Below are positions 35,492 to 44,428 of a DNA stretch of 64,000 bases, in pieces. The notes under the pieces are model-generated. The model saw only the letters and a list, made by a program, of their open reading frames with translations, searched no databases and had not been told where the DNA came from. This DNA comes from Aquiflexum sp041751335 (GTDB taxonomy: Bacteria > Bacteroidota > Bacteroidia > Cytophagales > Cyclobacteriaceae): positions 1-64,000 of the forward strand of contig NZ_JBGSXS010000155.1 in assembly GCF_041751335.1 (NCBI RefSeq), written 5' to 3'. Each line of letters begins with the position of its first letter. The stretch's first letter is position 1. A program made the translations under genes and the position numbers.

Positions 35492-36511
35492 TTACTCCAT
35501 CACAAAAGGATAGTCTTCCTGCATGTATACATCCTTGAAGGCATCTTGTCCGTCAGGCCAAGGGGATTCTTCGGCGAATTTCACTGCATCTTCTACTTGC
35601 TTTTTGACCTTTTTATCTATTGCTGATATTTCCTCCTCTGTCAGGATTTTGTTGTCCAGGATGGTTTTCTTTACCTGTTCGATCGGATCACGTCCTTTGT
35701 ATTCCTCAACTTCTTCACGTGTTCTATATTTCTGAGGATCTGACATGGAGTGACCTTTATACCTGTAAGTCCTGAATTCCAACAAGGTTGGTCCATCGCC
35801 TTTTCTGGCTCTTTCGGCAGCTTCTACTACGGCTTCATGGATCGCTTCCACGTTCATCCCATCTACAGGGAATGAAGGCATATCATAAGCTTCACCAAGG
35901 GTGTAGAGTTCTGTTACGTTGGAAGTTCTCGCTGTGGACGTTCCCATGGCGTAGCCGTTGTTTTCAATCACAAAAATGACAGGGGTTTTGTACAGCATTG
36001 CCAAATTCAAGGCTTCATGAAAAGCTCCCTGCCTGACAGCTCCATCTCCCATATGGCAGATGCAGAGATTTTTGGTGCCCTTGTATTTTTCTGCAAAACC
36101 GATTCCCAATCCCATGGGTATCTGTGCGCCCACGATGCCATGACCGCCCATAAATCCTCTTTCTTTGTCAAAAATGTGCATGGAACCACCTTTCCCTTTG
36201 GTAGTGCCTGTGGCTTTGCCAAAAAGTTCGGCCATTACCGCCCCCGGGTCAGTTCCCAAACCAAGTGGATGGGCATGGTCTCTGTAAGCGGTGATCCACT
36301 TATCGTCTTTTTCCAAGGCGGTGATTGCACCGGATGCGCAGGCTTCCTGTCCAATATATAAGTGACAGAAACCCCTTATTTTTTGTTGTCCATATAGTTG
36401 ACCTGCTTTTTCTTCAAACCGCCTCATCAACAGCATGCTTTCGTACCAAAAGGTGTAAGTTTCTTTTGAATATTTTGCTTTTGCTTTGGTAGCAGAGCTC
36501 TTTTTTGCCAT
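35492..36511 (-). CDS. pdhA: Pyruvate dehydrogenase E1 component, alpha subunit
   Basis: A 339-residue thiamine-diphosphate enzyme subunit. MLLMRRFEEKAGQLYGQQ starts the fold, GGHGIVGAQIPMGLG follows, and the ThDP/Mg motif is CHMGDGAVRQGAFHEAL through IENNGYAMGT. YRYKGHSMSDPQKYR is the regulated loop region. It forms a heterotetramer with the beta subunit, which is not adjacent. ATG 36511 (MAKKSSATKAKAK) is chosen because a -7 element (TATATTTG, 36552-36545) overlaps the longer start at 36547. It diverges from recF and ends in a strong terminator. Confidence 0.93.
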   Translation of the reverse strand: MAKKSSATKAKAKYSKETYTFWYESMLLMRRFEEKAGQLYGQQKIRGFCHLYIGQEACASGAITALEKDDKWITAYRDHAHPLGLGTDPGAVMAELFGKATGTTKGKGGSMHIFDKERGFMGGHGIVGAQIPMGLGIGFAEKYKGTKNLCICHMGDGAVRQGAFHEALNLAMLYKTPVIFVIENNGYAMGTSTARTSNVTELYTLGEAYDMPSFPVDGMNVEAIHEAVVEAAERARKGDGPTLLEFRTYRYKGHSMSDPQKYRTREEVEEYKGRDPIEQVKKTILDNKILTEEEISAIDKKVKKQVEDAVKFAEESPWPDGQDAFKDVYMQEDYPFVME

Positions 36512-36544
36512 ATCGATTATAATAAAATATGCTAAATTAGGCCT

Positions 36545-36552
36545 CAAATATA
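36545..36552 (-). promoter_or_regulatory. Putative -7 promoter element for pdhA
   Basis: Minus strand TATATTTG matches TAnnTTTG and lies about 33 nt before ATG 36511, excluding the longer start at 36547. Confidence 0.45.
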
Positions 36553-36616
36553 ATCAAAAGGGCTGAAATTTAAGGCCAATTGCGAAAATAGTCAAAAACC
36601 CTACAGATTAGGCATC

Positions 36617-37726
36617 ATGTACCTGAAAAATATCCGCCTCCAACAATTTAAGAATTATCCGAAGGCCGAGGTACAGTTTTCCAATGAAATCAATTGTTTT
36701 GTAGGCATCAATGGAAGCGGTAAAACCAATCTATTGGATGCCATTCACTACCTATGCCTTACCAAAAGTGCCATCAATGGTGTGGACATGCTCAATATCC
36801 TACATGACAAAGATTTTTTCACGGTTTTTGGTGATTTTGATCTGGAAGGAAAGGAAATAGAGGTTCGCTGTATTTTTGAAAGCGGAAAGAAAAAGCAGCT
36901 TTTACAAAACGGGAAAGCAATAGATAAAATGAGTGACCATGTGGGCTTATTGCCGGTGGTGATGATTGCACCTGATGATACCGGGTTGATCAAGGATGGC
37001 AGTGAGGAGAGGCGGAGGTTTTTTGACAATATGCTCTGTCAGATGGATAAGCAGTACTTGGATCAACTGGTCAGGTATCAGCATTTTCTAAAACAAAGAA
37101 ATGCATTGATCAAGCAGTTTGTAGACAAAGGTCGCTGGGACCGGTCATTTATTGAGCCTTATGACAGGGAGATTATCAGCCTTTCCAAGAAAATAGCTGC
37201 TGCCCGGCAATCCTTTCTCGATGAATACTATCCTATTTTGAAGGAGTTTTACAACATCATCTCCGACAATCAGGAAGAGATAGGGGTAGCCTATGAAACG
37301 CAATGTCTGGGTGCAGACTTCGAAAATGAATTCAAGGAAAGCGCCCAAAAGGACTTTTTTTTGAAAAGGACCAATATGGGTATCCACAAAGACGATTTTG
37401 TTTTTGAAATCGCAGGCTATCCCATCAAAAAATTCGGCTCTCAAGGACAGCAGAAATCATTTGTGATTGCCTTGAAGCTGGGGCAGTTTCAGATATTTTT
37501 GACCCACAAAAAAACCAAACCGATTTTATTGCTCGATGATATTTTTGACAAATTGGACGACAATAGGATCGAGAAGCTGATGAACTTGGTGGCTGACCAT
37601 AGATTTGGCCAGTTGTTCATTTCCGATGCTAGGCCCGAAAGGTCAAAAGGAATTCTGGCAGGGATAGCGGCAGAAAGCCGTTTTTTTCTAGTCAGGGATG
37701 GAGAGATTGGAGATTGGAATCAATAA
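36617..37726 (+). CDS. recF: DNA replication and repair protein RecF
   Basis: A 369-residue SMC-like ATPase that helps load RecA at gaps. YLKNIRLQQFKNYP starts the fold, Walker A is GINGSGKTNLLDAI (30-43), the signature region is KKFGSQGQQKSFVIALKL and Walker B is LLLDDIFDKLD. Length is normal. It diverges from pdhA and its stop overlaps the end of the convergent doxX-like gene by 7 nt. Confidence 0.94.
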   Translation: MYLKNIRLQQFKNYPKAEVQFSNEINCFVGINGSGKTNLLDAIHYLCLTKSAINGVDMLNILHDKDFFTVFGDFDLEGKEIEVRCIFESGKKKQLLQNGKAIDKMSDHVGLLPVVMIAPDDTGLIKDGSEERRRFFDNMLCQMDKQYLDQLVRYQHFLKQRNALIKQFVDKGRWDRSFIEPYDREIISLSKKIAAARQSFLDEYYPILKEFYNIISDNQEEIGVAYETQCLGADFENEFKESAQKDFFLKRTNMGIHKDDFVFEIAGYPIKKFGSQGQQKSFVIALKLGQFQIFLTHKKTKPILLLDDIFDKLDDNRIEKLMNLVADHRFGQLFISDARPERSKGILAGIAAESRFFLVRDGEIGDWNQ

Positions 37727-38136
37727 GATCTGTTTTTTATGATCTGCGCATCAACAGAATATTTTCCTGGACCGGAAAACATTAAGAAAATAAAGATGAC
37801 CAGAAACAATAAGCCTCTCTCTTGATTGGAAAAAGGGTCATTTCCATGGACAACAAAAGATATCACTGCCATGTTGATGATCAAAGGAATCAGTGATAAC
37901 CTTGATAGAAAGCCAAGTGCCAATAAAATCGCACAGAAGAATTCAGCAAAAATGACCAATTGTAAAGAAACAGCAGGGCCTAGTGCTATGGGATCACTGA
38001 ATGTGGTCAGCCTTTCACTAAAGTTTTCAATTTTGGCCCAGCCATGGGTGACCAGCATCAGAGATGTTGAAACCCTCAGGATGGCCAATCCCAAGTCTTG
38101 GAAATATGGTGATGTGGAAAAGAACAATTTTTTCAT
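37720..38136 (-). CDS. DoxX family membrane protein
   Basis: A 138-residue membrane protein with four hydrophobic helices. LAILRVSTSLMLVTHGWAKIENF is the characteristic first helix of DoxX proteins, followed by LVIFAEFFCAILLALGFLSRL and a C-terminal LVIFIFLMFSGPGKYSVD. DoxX-like proteins are associated with quinone or redox processes, but no specific reaction can be assigned. Convergent with recF (7-nt overlap). Confidence 0.82.
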   Translation of the reverse strand: MKKLFFSTSPYFQDLGLAILRVSTSLMLVTHGWAKIENFSERLTTFSDPIALGPAVSLQLVIFAEFFCAILLALGFLSRLSLIPLIINMAVISFVVHGNDPFSNQERGLLFLVIFIFLMFSGPGKYSVDAQIIKNRSY

Positions 38137-38271
38137 GGTTTGAGATGTTAGGATGAAATAATAGCGTCTATATTTCCAAAAATAGCAATAAATCTAAAAC
38201 TGATTCTTAATTTTAAAATTTAAGTTTAATTGTAAAATCAAACCCTTATCTCATAAATGAGTATTATACCC

Positions 38272-39390
38272 ATGATAAAAAAGTCTCTATTCCTATCTTT
38301 ATTTTGTATCCTTCTAGGATCTAACTCTTATAGCCAAGCGCCCACACAAGCTTATCTGGATTATATGAACGGGCTTGAAAATTATGTCCAAAATGACCTT
38401 TATGGAAAAGTTGCAGCAGTTTTGTATGATGTCGATGAACTTCCTCCGGCTGAGGATTATATCAATTTTGTAAAGCAGATCAAAAAAGAGCTTGATGCAT
38501 ATTTAAAAGAAAATTCATCTGGGCTGGAAGATTCTGAAAAGAAAGACGCTCAGGTTTTTACAAATACGATGCTTGTGCAATTGGGGGATCTTTATTTGGA
38601 TAGAGGGCAAGAATTGGATACTTCAGAAAAACTGGTTTTTCTGGAAAAGTATTTTGGAGAAACAGGGCTTGAAACCTCTATTTTGGAACTCTCAGACGAT
38701 CTCGCAAGGTCCATGATGATGAGTGTGCATGCTGCACTGGGGATTCCATTTGGTATGCCCAATGAGCAAGTAGCGGCTTTTATCCAAGAACTTGGAGAAC
38801 CAAAAAAGGAAATGTTTATGGCGGCCTTGATACAGAATGACATGATGATGCTGACAGGTGGTTATGATATTAATAAAAATCAAGTCGAGGAATTTATGCA
38901 TGATTATCCCCGATCCATTCATAATAGTAATCTGGAAAAAGGATTGGTTTCGATAGAAAAACTAAGGGCCGGGGCGGAAGTGAAAAATTTCTCTTTTGTT
39001 GATCTGGAAGGAAATCAGGTAAGTCTGGTTGATTTCAAAGATAAGATCATTTACCTCGATCTTTGGGCGAGTTGGTGCGGACCCTGTATCAATACTTTCA
39101 GGACCAAAACTCCTGAGTTTGAGACGAAGCTGAGAGAAAGGGAAGACGTGGTTCTGATGTACATTTCCATTGATGAAAAGGAGGAGCCTTGGAGAAATTA
39201 CCTAAGCAAAAATCCCATGAGGGGAACCCACCTTTTTGCCGGAATGGGCTTTCAGGCTGAAATCATGCAATATTTCAAGGTATGGGGTATTCCCCGCTAC
39301 CTGATAATCGGAAAAGACAATAAAATCATTGATGTCAACGCCCCAAGGCCAGGGGATGAGGCTTTTGAGGTCTTGTCCAAAATTCAGTGA
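38272..39390 (+). CDS. Secreted TlpA-like thioredoxin-domain protein
   Basis: A 372-residue protein with signal peptide IKKSLFLSLFCILLGSNSYSQ (ATG 38272 preferred over 38257 for this reason). Residues 22-225 are a helical domain of unknown role common in Bacteroidota periplasmic oxidoreductases. The C-terminal thioredoxin fold has LDLWASWCGPCINTF with the redox Cys-Gly-Pro-Cys pair (near 269-272), VVLMYISIDEKEEPWRNYL and the cis-Pro region WGIPRYLII. It probably reduces or isomerises periplasmic disulfides, as in cytochrome c maturation. Confidence 0.86.
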   Translation: MIKKSLFLSLFCILLGSNSYSQAPTQAYLDYMNGLENYVQNDLYGKVAAVLYDVDELPPAEDYINFVKQIKKELDAYLKENSSGLEDSEKKDAQVFTNTMLVQLGDLYLDRGQELDTSEKLVFLEKYFGETGLETSILELSDDLARSMMMSVHAALGIPFGMPNEQVAAFIQELGEPKKEMFMAALIQNDMMMLTGGYDINKNQVEEFMHDYPRSIHNSNLEKGLVSIEKLRAGAEVKNFSFVDLEGNQVSLVDFKDKIIYLDLWASWCGPCINTFRTKTPEFETKLREREDVVLMYISIDEKEEPWRNYLSKNPMRGTHLFAGMGFQAEIMQYFKVWGIPRYLIIGKDNKIIDVNAPRPGDEAFEVLSKIQ

Positions 39391-39554
39391 TCAGTTTTCA
39401 GCGTTGCGTTGGAAGTATAAAAAGCGATGGTCAGTAGGAATACTTTACTGAATATTTTAAAAAAATAGAATACAATCCTGATTGAAGAATTAAATTCTAA
39501 TTTAATACCTAAGATAGAATTGATGTTTTAATTTTATCTAAATTAATTTATTAA

Positions 39555-40571
39555 ATGAGAAAACTAGCAAGCATCCAACGAATCAAATCCCTGGAACCAA
39601 TAGAAGGAGCAGATGCCATAGAAAAAGCTACGGTCTTGGGTTGGCAATTGGTGGTGAAAAAAGGGGAATACAAAGTGGGAGATTTGTCAGTCTATTGTGA
39701 GATAGACAGTTTGTTACCTGATAGGCCTGAATTCGAATTTTTGAAACCTCGGGGTATGCGCATCAGGACAATCAGGTTAAGAGGACAGGTCTCGCAGGGA
39801 ATATGCTTTCCATTGACCATCCTACCTGACCATATCGAACCTCAGGAAGATTTGGATGTGACCGAAACCCTCGGCATCATTAAATACGAACCGCCCATTC
39901 CTGCCTATCTCAGCGGAAAGGTCAAAGGTAAGTTTCCTTCCTTTATCCCGAAAACTGACGAAACCAGGGTGCAGATCCTGCAAAAAGTCTTGGACAAGTA
40001 CCAAGGTGTATCCTGCTATGTCAGCGAAAAACTTGATGGCAGTTCAGCTACCTATTTTATGAAAGACAATGAATTTGGGGTTTGCAGCCGAAATATGGAA
40101 CTGTATGAAGATGATGAGAACAGCTTTTGGAAGGTAGCGAGAGATTTGAATGTGGAGGAGAAGTTAAGGAATATTAATAAAAACATCGCCATTCAGGGGG
40201 AGTTGATTGGCGAGGGTATTCAGGACAACAAACTCAGATTAAGGGGACAGACAGTCAGGCTTTTCAATGCCTTCGATATAGACAAGTTCGAATATTATCC
40301 GTACCAAGACTTTTTGGATTTGATGGGAAAATTGGATCTGCCCATAGTGCCGATCGTGGAAGCTGACTATAAACTTGAAAATGACATAGAATCCATCGTC
40401 AAAAAAGCCACTGTCAAAAGTTTGATCTGCAAAGATGTATGGGCCGAAGGAATCGTCATACGTCCCCATCTGGAAAAAATGGATCTGCTATTGTCTATTG
40501 AAAGCTTCAATACAGGAAGAGTCAGTTTTAAGGCTATTAATCCTGAGTTTTTGATCAAGTATGGTGAATAG
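39555..40571 (+). CDS. RNA ligase, DRB0094 family
   Basis: A 338-residue ATP-dependent RNA ligase. An N-terminal OB-like domain (about 1-130; KATVLGWQLVVKKGEYKVGD) precedes the nucleotidyltransferase domain. Motif I is YVSEKLDGSSATY with the AMP-accepting Lys159, AIQGELIGEGI is motif III/IIIa, WAEGIVIRP motif IV and VSFKAINPEFL motif V. The order (OB first, transferase second) is that of the Deinococcus Rnl5-type enzymes, which seal 3'-OH/5'-P RNA nicks on a template. No RNA-repair partner gene is adjacent. Confidence 0.88.
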   Translation: MRKLASIQRIKSLEPIEGADAIEKATVLGWQLVVKKGEYKVGDLSVYCEIDSLLPDRPEFEFLKPRGMRIRTIRLRGQVSQGICFPLTILPDHIEPQEDLDVTETLGIIKYEPPIPAYLSGKVKGKFPSFIPKTDETRVQILQKVLDKYQGVSCYVSEKLDGSSATYFMKDNEFGVCSRNMELYEDDENSFWKVARDLNVEEKLRNINKNIAIQGELIGEGIQDNKLRLRGQTVRLFNAFDIDKFEYYPYQDFLDLMGKLDLPIVPIVEADYKLENDIESIVKKATVKSLICKDVWAEGIVIRPHLEKMDLLLSIESFNTGRVSFKAINPEFLIKYGE

Positions 40572-40572
40572 G

Positions 40573-40791
40573 CTAGAGGCCAAGGCTGATATCCAGAAAA
40601 TCAGATATTGTAATGATTCTTGTTTTTCTAAATTTTACCAAATCCAGAAGATCTTTGTCTCCAGTAATTATAAAATCTGCTTTCCCATCTTTTGCCAATC
40701 CCAATAAAAAATCATCTTTTGGGTCTCTACAAATGTTAACCTCACTCTTTATTTCCACAAAATCTATAAAAGGATCAAAAGCAAATAGCAT
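40573..40791 (-). pseudogene. Truncated PIN-domain toxin
   Basis: Codes for 72 residues that match only the C-terminal half of COG1569-type PIN toxins: EVNICRDPKDDFLLGLAKDGKADFIITGDKDLLDL with the late acidic residues. The N-terminal half with the first catalytic Asp (LDTN motif) is absent. The surviving frame is in phase with the upstream antitoxin gene: reading back from the ATG gives open codons to the antitoxin stop at 40819. This suggests one internal deletion joined the two genes. Loss of the first catalytic aspartates should inactivate the RNase. Confidence 0.7.
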
Positions 40792-40818
40792 TTCTTTTAA
40801 CCCTTCACCCTGATCGGC

Positions 40819-41034
40819 TTATTTCTTGCCATACCTTTCCGACCTTACCTGCTCTGTAATTTCAGTTATTTCTTCAAGACTTGGAGCAGAATCAGAATTC
40901 GAGCGCATATATTCTAGGTATTTTTTCAGGTTTGAAACAGGATCATCGCTAACTTTGATCAACTTTAAATCCTGCATCAATTCAATCATTTCAAAGGCTT
41001 TTGGATTTAATATTTCGATCTTAATTGATTCCAT
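40819..41034 (-). CDS. Antitoxin of a PIN toxin-antitoxin locus
   Basis: A 71-residue protein, apparently intact: IKIEILNPKAFEMIELMQDL, a middle helix NLKKYLEYMRSNS and SAPSLEEITEITEQVRSERYGKK. This is the typical antitoxin found directly 5' of COG1569 PIN toxins in Bacteroidota. It would normally neutralise the RNase and repress the operon. The toxin downstream is truncated, so this gene may now be an orphan. Confidence 0.7.
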   Translation of the reverse strand: MESIKIEILNPKAFEMIELMQDLKLIKVSDDPVSNLKKYLEYMRSNSDSAPSLEEITEITEQVRSERYGKK

Positions 41035-41116
41035 CTATCAATATTAATCATATATTTTCTCGATTACAACAGGTAAGATTTAGGGAGAAATATTTTCAAT
41101 TTTTTTTACCGATAAC

Positions 41117-42607
41117 TCATTTAGCTATAAACCCCCTAATATCCTCCACCAACTTCTCAAAATCAGGTCTATGGTTGTACATCATATGACCACCTTCATA
41201 GTAGAACATATCCACTCTATCCATAGGAATGTCATGCCGGGCAAAGGTATATTCAGCATCCAGAAATGGCGTGATCAGGTCATAATAACCATTGGCTACC
41301 ATGACCTTCAGGTCTTTGTTTCTCCTCATGGACTCGCCCAATCCCCTTGCAACATTTACAAAGGATGGTTCCCAGCCTGTACCATCAGGCACAGGTTTCC
41401 AGTTCCACTTGCCATATATCTTATTGTTAGAGGTCAGATAGGGTCTATCCATTTTTATCTGTAAAGTTCTGGCAAAATAATCCTGTAAAGCTGCGGTATA
41501 TGCTGCATCAATCGCATAACTTGAAGCATCCCCCAAAGTAGGTCTATCCGCAGTCTGATCTCCTTCCTCACCCAAATACCTGCCATCTAAAGTTCCTATG
41601 GTTTTTCCCTCTGATCTCAAAAGCTCCTTTTTGAATCTAGAGGTAAGGATTCTATTGTCAGAACGCAGCACATATTCAGGATCCAAGCCCAGAAAATGAG
41701 CAATTCTTTCTGATAGTTTCTTCTTATCCTCTGTGGATAACTGATTACCTTTATACAAAGCTGGCAAATAATCATTGTAGGCAAATTCTCTGGCTTCCTG
41801 CACAAAATCCTTTAAATCTTTGCCCTGTCCAGCTTTGCCATGGTACCAAGCCGTCGCTGCCATGGTCGGAAAATAAGTGAAATAAGAAGCGATATTGTCA
41901 TGAACGGATGTACTCCCCTGATAATCCAAAGCCTGGGAAATCAATATCAATCCATTCAAGGCCATAGTCTGACCTCCTCCTTCCAAAGCAGCTGTAACTG
42001 CTCCGGCTCTCGTAGTTCCAAAGCTTTCTCCAGCAATATATTTGGGTGATTGCCAACGCTGATGTTGAGTTATCCACATTCTTATAAATAGGGCAATGGA
42101 GTTAGCATCTTCTTTCAATCCCCAAAAATCCTCAACTTTTCCCTTACCTATTACCTGGCTATAACCTGTCCCAACAGGATCAATAAAGACTAAATCCGTG
42201 ATATCTAATAAGGCCAAATCATTGTTGATAACTTTGAAAGGAGCGCCACCATCATCATCCTTGGCATCTGAATCTACCTGAACTACTTTCGGACCAAAAA
42301 CTCCCATGTGCAACCATACAGAGGCTGAACCCGGACCACCATTGAAGATAAAAGTTACCGGCCTTTTTGACGGATTCGGTTCATCTTTGACATAGGCAGT
42401 CGACCAAATGGAGGCTGATGGTTCACCTTCTGGGTTTTTCAGATAAGTCTCTCCTGCGATCGCTTTATAGCTGAAGCTTTTCCCATGAAAAGTCCCTTGC
42501 AGGGTAGTCTCAAAAACCACCGGATCTGGGATAGGTTTTTCACTTTCCTGAGCAAAAACCGAAGTAGAACAAACGAAGAGTAAGAGGTTAAAACAGATTG
42601 CTTTCAT
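41117..42607 (-). CDS. Secreted serine carboxypeptidase (S10 family)
   Basis: A 496-residue alpha/beta-hydrolase peptidase with signal peptide KAICFNLLLFVCSTSVFAQ. FIFNGGPGSASVWLHMG is the oxyanion-hole motif, FIDPVGTGYS follows, IAGESFGTTRAG carries nucleophile Ser195, VANGYYDLITPF gives the Asp and YYEGGHMMY the His. It removes C-terminal residues from peptides, usually with an acidic optimum, in the periplasm or outside the cell. Monocistronic. Confidence 0.88.
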   Translation of the reverse strand: MKAICFNLLLFVCSTSVFAQESEKPIPDPVVFETTLQGTFHGKSFSYKAIAGETYLKNPEGEPSASIWSTAYVKDEPNPSKRPVTFIFNGGPGSASVWLHMGVFGPKVVQVDSDAKDDDGGAPFKVINNDLALLDITDLVFIDPVGTGYSQVIGKGKVEDFWGLKEDANSIALFIRMWITQHQRWQSPKYIAGESFGTTRAGAVTAALEGGGQTMALNGLILISQALDYQGSTSVHDNIASYFTYFPTMAATAWYHGKAGQGKDLKDFVQEAREFAYNDYLPALYKGNQLSTEDKKKLSERIAHFLGLDPEYVLRSDNRILTSRFKKELLRSEGKTIGTLDGRYLGEEGDQTADRPTLGDASSYAIDAAYTAALQDYFARTLQIKMDRPYLTSNNKIYGKWNWKPVPDGTGWEPSFVNVARGLGESMRRNKDLKVMVANGYYDLITPFLDAEYTFARHDIPMDRVDMFYYEGGHMMYNHRPDFEKLVEDIRGFIAK

Positions 42608-42967
42608 ATGCTTATAATTTTCTTTTCAATGGTCATAACTTGTCCCGAGTACGGGATAGCTTGTCCCGAACCTGTCTGCCTCAGGCAGGCTCGATTTCAT
42701 GATATTCATTTTTAAAACTTTATTTCAAACTTAACAATCTGGCTTTCAAATTATTTCCCAATTTGATTATATATCAATAAAATTATTGGAACCACAACTT
42801 GTCCCGAAATTCGGGAAAAGTGACAATAGGAAACAAAAGTTTACCAATTTCTTTTGTTAACTTTTGTTTCTTTTGTAGTTCATAAATAAATCCCTTAAAA
42901 CTTATTAGTCTCCTAAAATGTACAATCTAGAATTTGACACTAGAGATTACGTCGTACCTTGAAACTT
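42608..42967. other. Intergenic region with short palindromes
   Basis: About 360 bp without a gene. It contains CTTGTCCCGA at 42639, 42662 and 42820; the first is followed by GTACGGGA and the third by AATTCGGGA, forming small CCCGA/TCGGG hairpins. CTGCCTCAGGCAG near 42678 is a 13-nt palindrome. These look like interspersed repeats; no promoter could be assigned. Confidence 0.5.
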
Positions 42968-44419
42968 TTACAAGACCTCCGCCTCCGCCTCAATCTCCAC
43001 CAAATACCCTTTACCTACCAATTTGGCCTCTACCAAAGTATTTGCTGGCTGAATGTGGGAAAAGCGCTGTCCGTGGGCACGGGCGACAGGTTCCCAATCT
43101 TCAATCTTGTTGACAAATATTCTCGTTCGAATGGCATCCTCCATTTTTCCTCCCAAAGAAATAATGGCTGCCTCAATTTTATCAAACACAAAATGTGCTT
43201 GGGCAGCTGCATCTGTTCCACCGATCATTTTGGAACCATGAGTTGCCGTTGTCCCCGATACAGAAATCCTGTTTCCTCTTCTTGTTGCCCGGCTGTAACC
43301 GGCCATTCCTTCCCAAACTGTCCCGCTGAATACTTGCAAACTTCCATTAGCTCCATTTATGACCTCATAAGGTTTGGGCAGCTCTTGCAAGTGATGACTT
43401 AAGTCCCCCGAGGCTGTGAGAAAAGGGGGTTTTCGGTATTCATCCCCGCAGTCCCCGGGAACTGGAAATAATTGTGATTGGGTATTGTGGATAACTGACT
43501 TATCCACATCATCCAATTCAAATGAAAACAACTTCTTAGTATCCTCAATATGAATGCTTTGTCCCAATCTAGCTCCTATAATTACACCCCCTACATATTC
43601 TTGTTCCATGATGTACTTGGTAGCCACATTGGCTATTGAGACTTGATGCTTTTTCGCCACTTTATCCACATTCTCCAACAGGTCTTGAAACTTCTCCCAA
43701 CCTCCGGCAACGTCAATAAATCTCTTGTATTTCATCTGTGACCAAGTGGCACCGCTTTCAATAGCTGGTTCTGTTTTTCCCAACCATTTGTCTGACAAAA
43801 ATCCTCCTGCCAAAGTCCCAAAAGCCAAAATTTTCACCCCATATTCCTTACAGACCTGAGCCATTTCCCCTGAAACCCTTTGGTCGATCAAAGAATGACA
43901 TACTTGATTGGAAACTACAGGAATACCGGTGGCGCATGCTACCCTGAGATGCGCGGCATCAAAATTTGTCAACCCGATATGTTTGATCAGTCCTTCCCCT
44001 TTCAATTCGGAAAGCCAAAAAAGCTGATCCAACCATGTGGCATCAGGATAAGACCAAGCATGAAACTGCAACAAATCAATTTTTTCAACCTGAAGCCTAT
44101 CCAAGGATAATTGGATGGCTGCACGGGTATCTTCCTTGCTGGATTTCCCGGGTTTTGGCACCCATTTGGTCAGGAGCTGTGATTTTTTACCCAAAGGATG
44201 CTGATTGTAAAAAGTGCCTGCGATAACTTCCGCAGATCCATAATGATCTGCCATATCAAAAGTAGTCAATCCGGCTTCCACATAAGGTACCATCTCCAGC
44301 GAGGTGATTTTTGGATCAAGGATATTCCCTTCTTTTTCCATATCCGCAATCTGCCAAAGGCCTGCCAGGACTTTGGAGATCCTGAGGTCATGGGCAAGGT
44401 CTGTGTATAAATCCATCAT
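42968..44419 (-). CDS. Aldo/keto reductase fused to a RidA-like domain
   Basis: A 483-residue two-domain protein. Residues 1-330 are an AKR TIM barrel: LTTFDMADHYG gives catalytic Asp and Tyr, TKWVPK the Lys, IDLLQFHAW the His, KHIGLTNF follows, and the C-terminal side holds AFGTLAGGF and GGVIIGARL. Residues about 360-483 are a YjgF/YER057c/RidA trimer domain: VWEGMAGYSRATRRGNRISVSG, then AAQAHFVFDKIEAAI with the conserved RTRIFVNKIEDW arginine. RidA proteins deaminate reactive enamines or imines. It lies 9 nt downstream of an amino-acid permease gene, suggesting joint use in amino-acid or carbonyl metabolism. Confidence 0.85.
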   Translation of the reverse strand: MMDLYTDLAHDLRISKVLAGLWQIADMEKEGNILDPKITSLEMVPYVEAGLTTFDMADHYGSAEVIAGTFYNQHPLGKKSQLLTKWVPKPGKSSKEDTRAAIQLSLDRLQVEKIDLLQFHAWSYPDATWLDQLFWLSELKGEGLIKHIGLTNFDAAHLRVACATGIPVVSNQVCHSLIDQRVSGEMAQVCKEYGVKILAFGTLAGGFLSDKWLGKTEPAIESGATWSQMKYKRFIDVAGGWEKFQDLLENVDKVAKKHQVSIANVATKYIMEQEYVGGVIIGARLGQSIHIEDTKKLFSFELDDVDKSVIHNTQSQLFPVPGDCGDEYRKPPFLTASGDLSHHLQELPKPYEVINGANGSLQVFSGTVWEGMAGYSRATRRGNRISVSGTTATHGSKMIGGTDAAAQAHFVFDKIEAAIISLGGKMEDAIRTRIFVNKIEDWEPVARAHGQRFSHIQPANTLVEAKLVGKGYLVEIEAEAEVL

Positions 44420-44428
44420 TTTTGTTTT

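Noticed and set aside
42959..43402. A 147-codon rightward frame opposite the RidA part of the AKR fusion
   Set aside because: Shadow of the fusion gene; no start context and an implausible cysteine-rich product.
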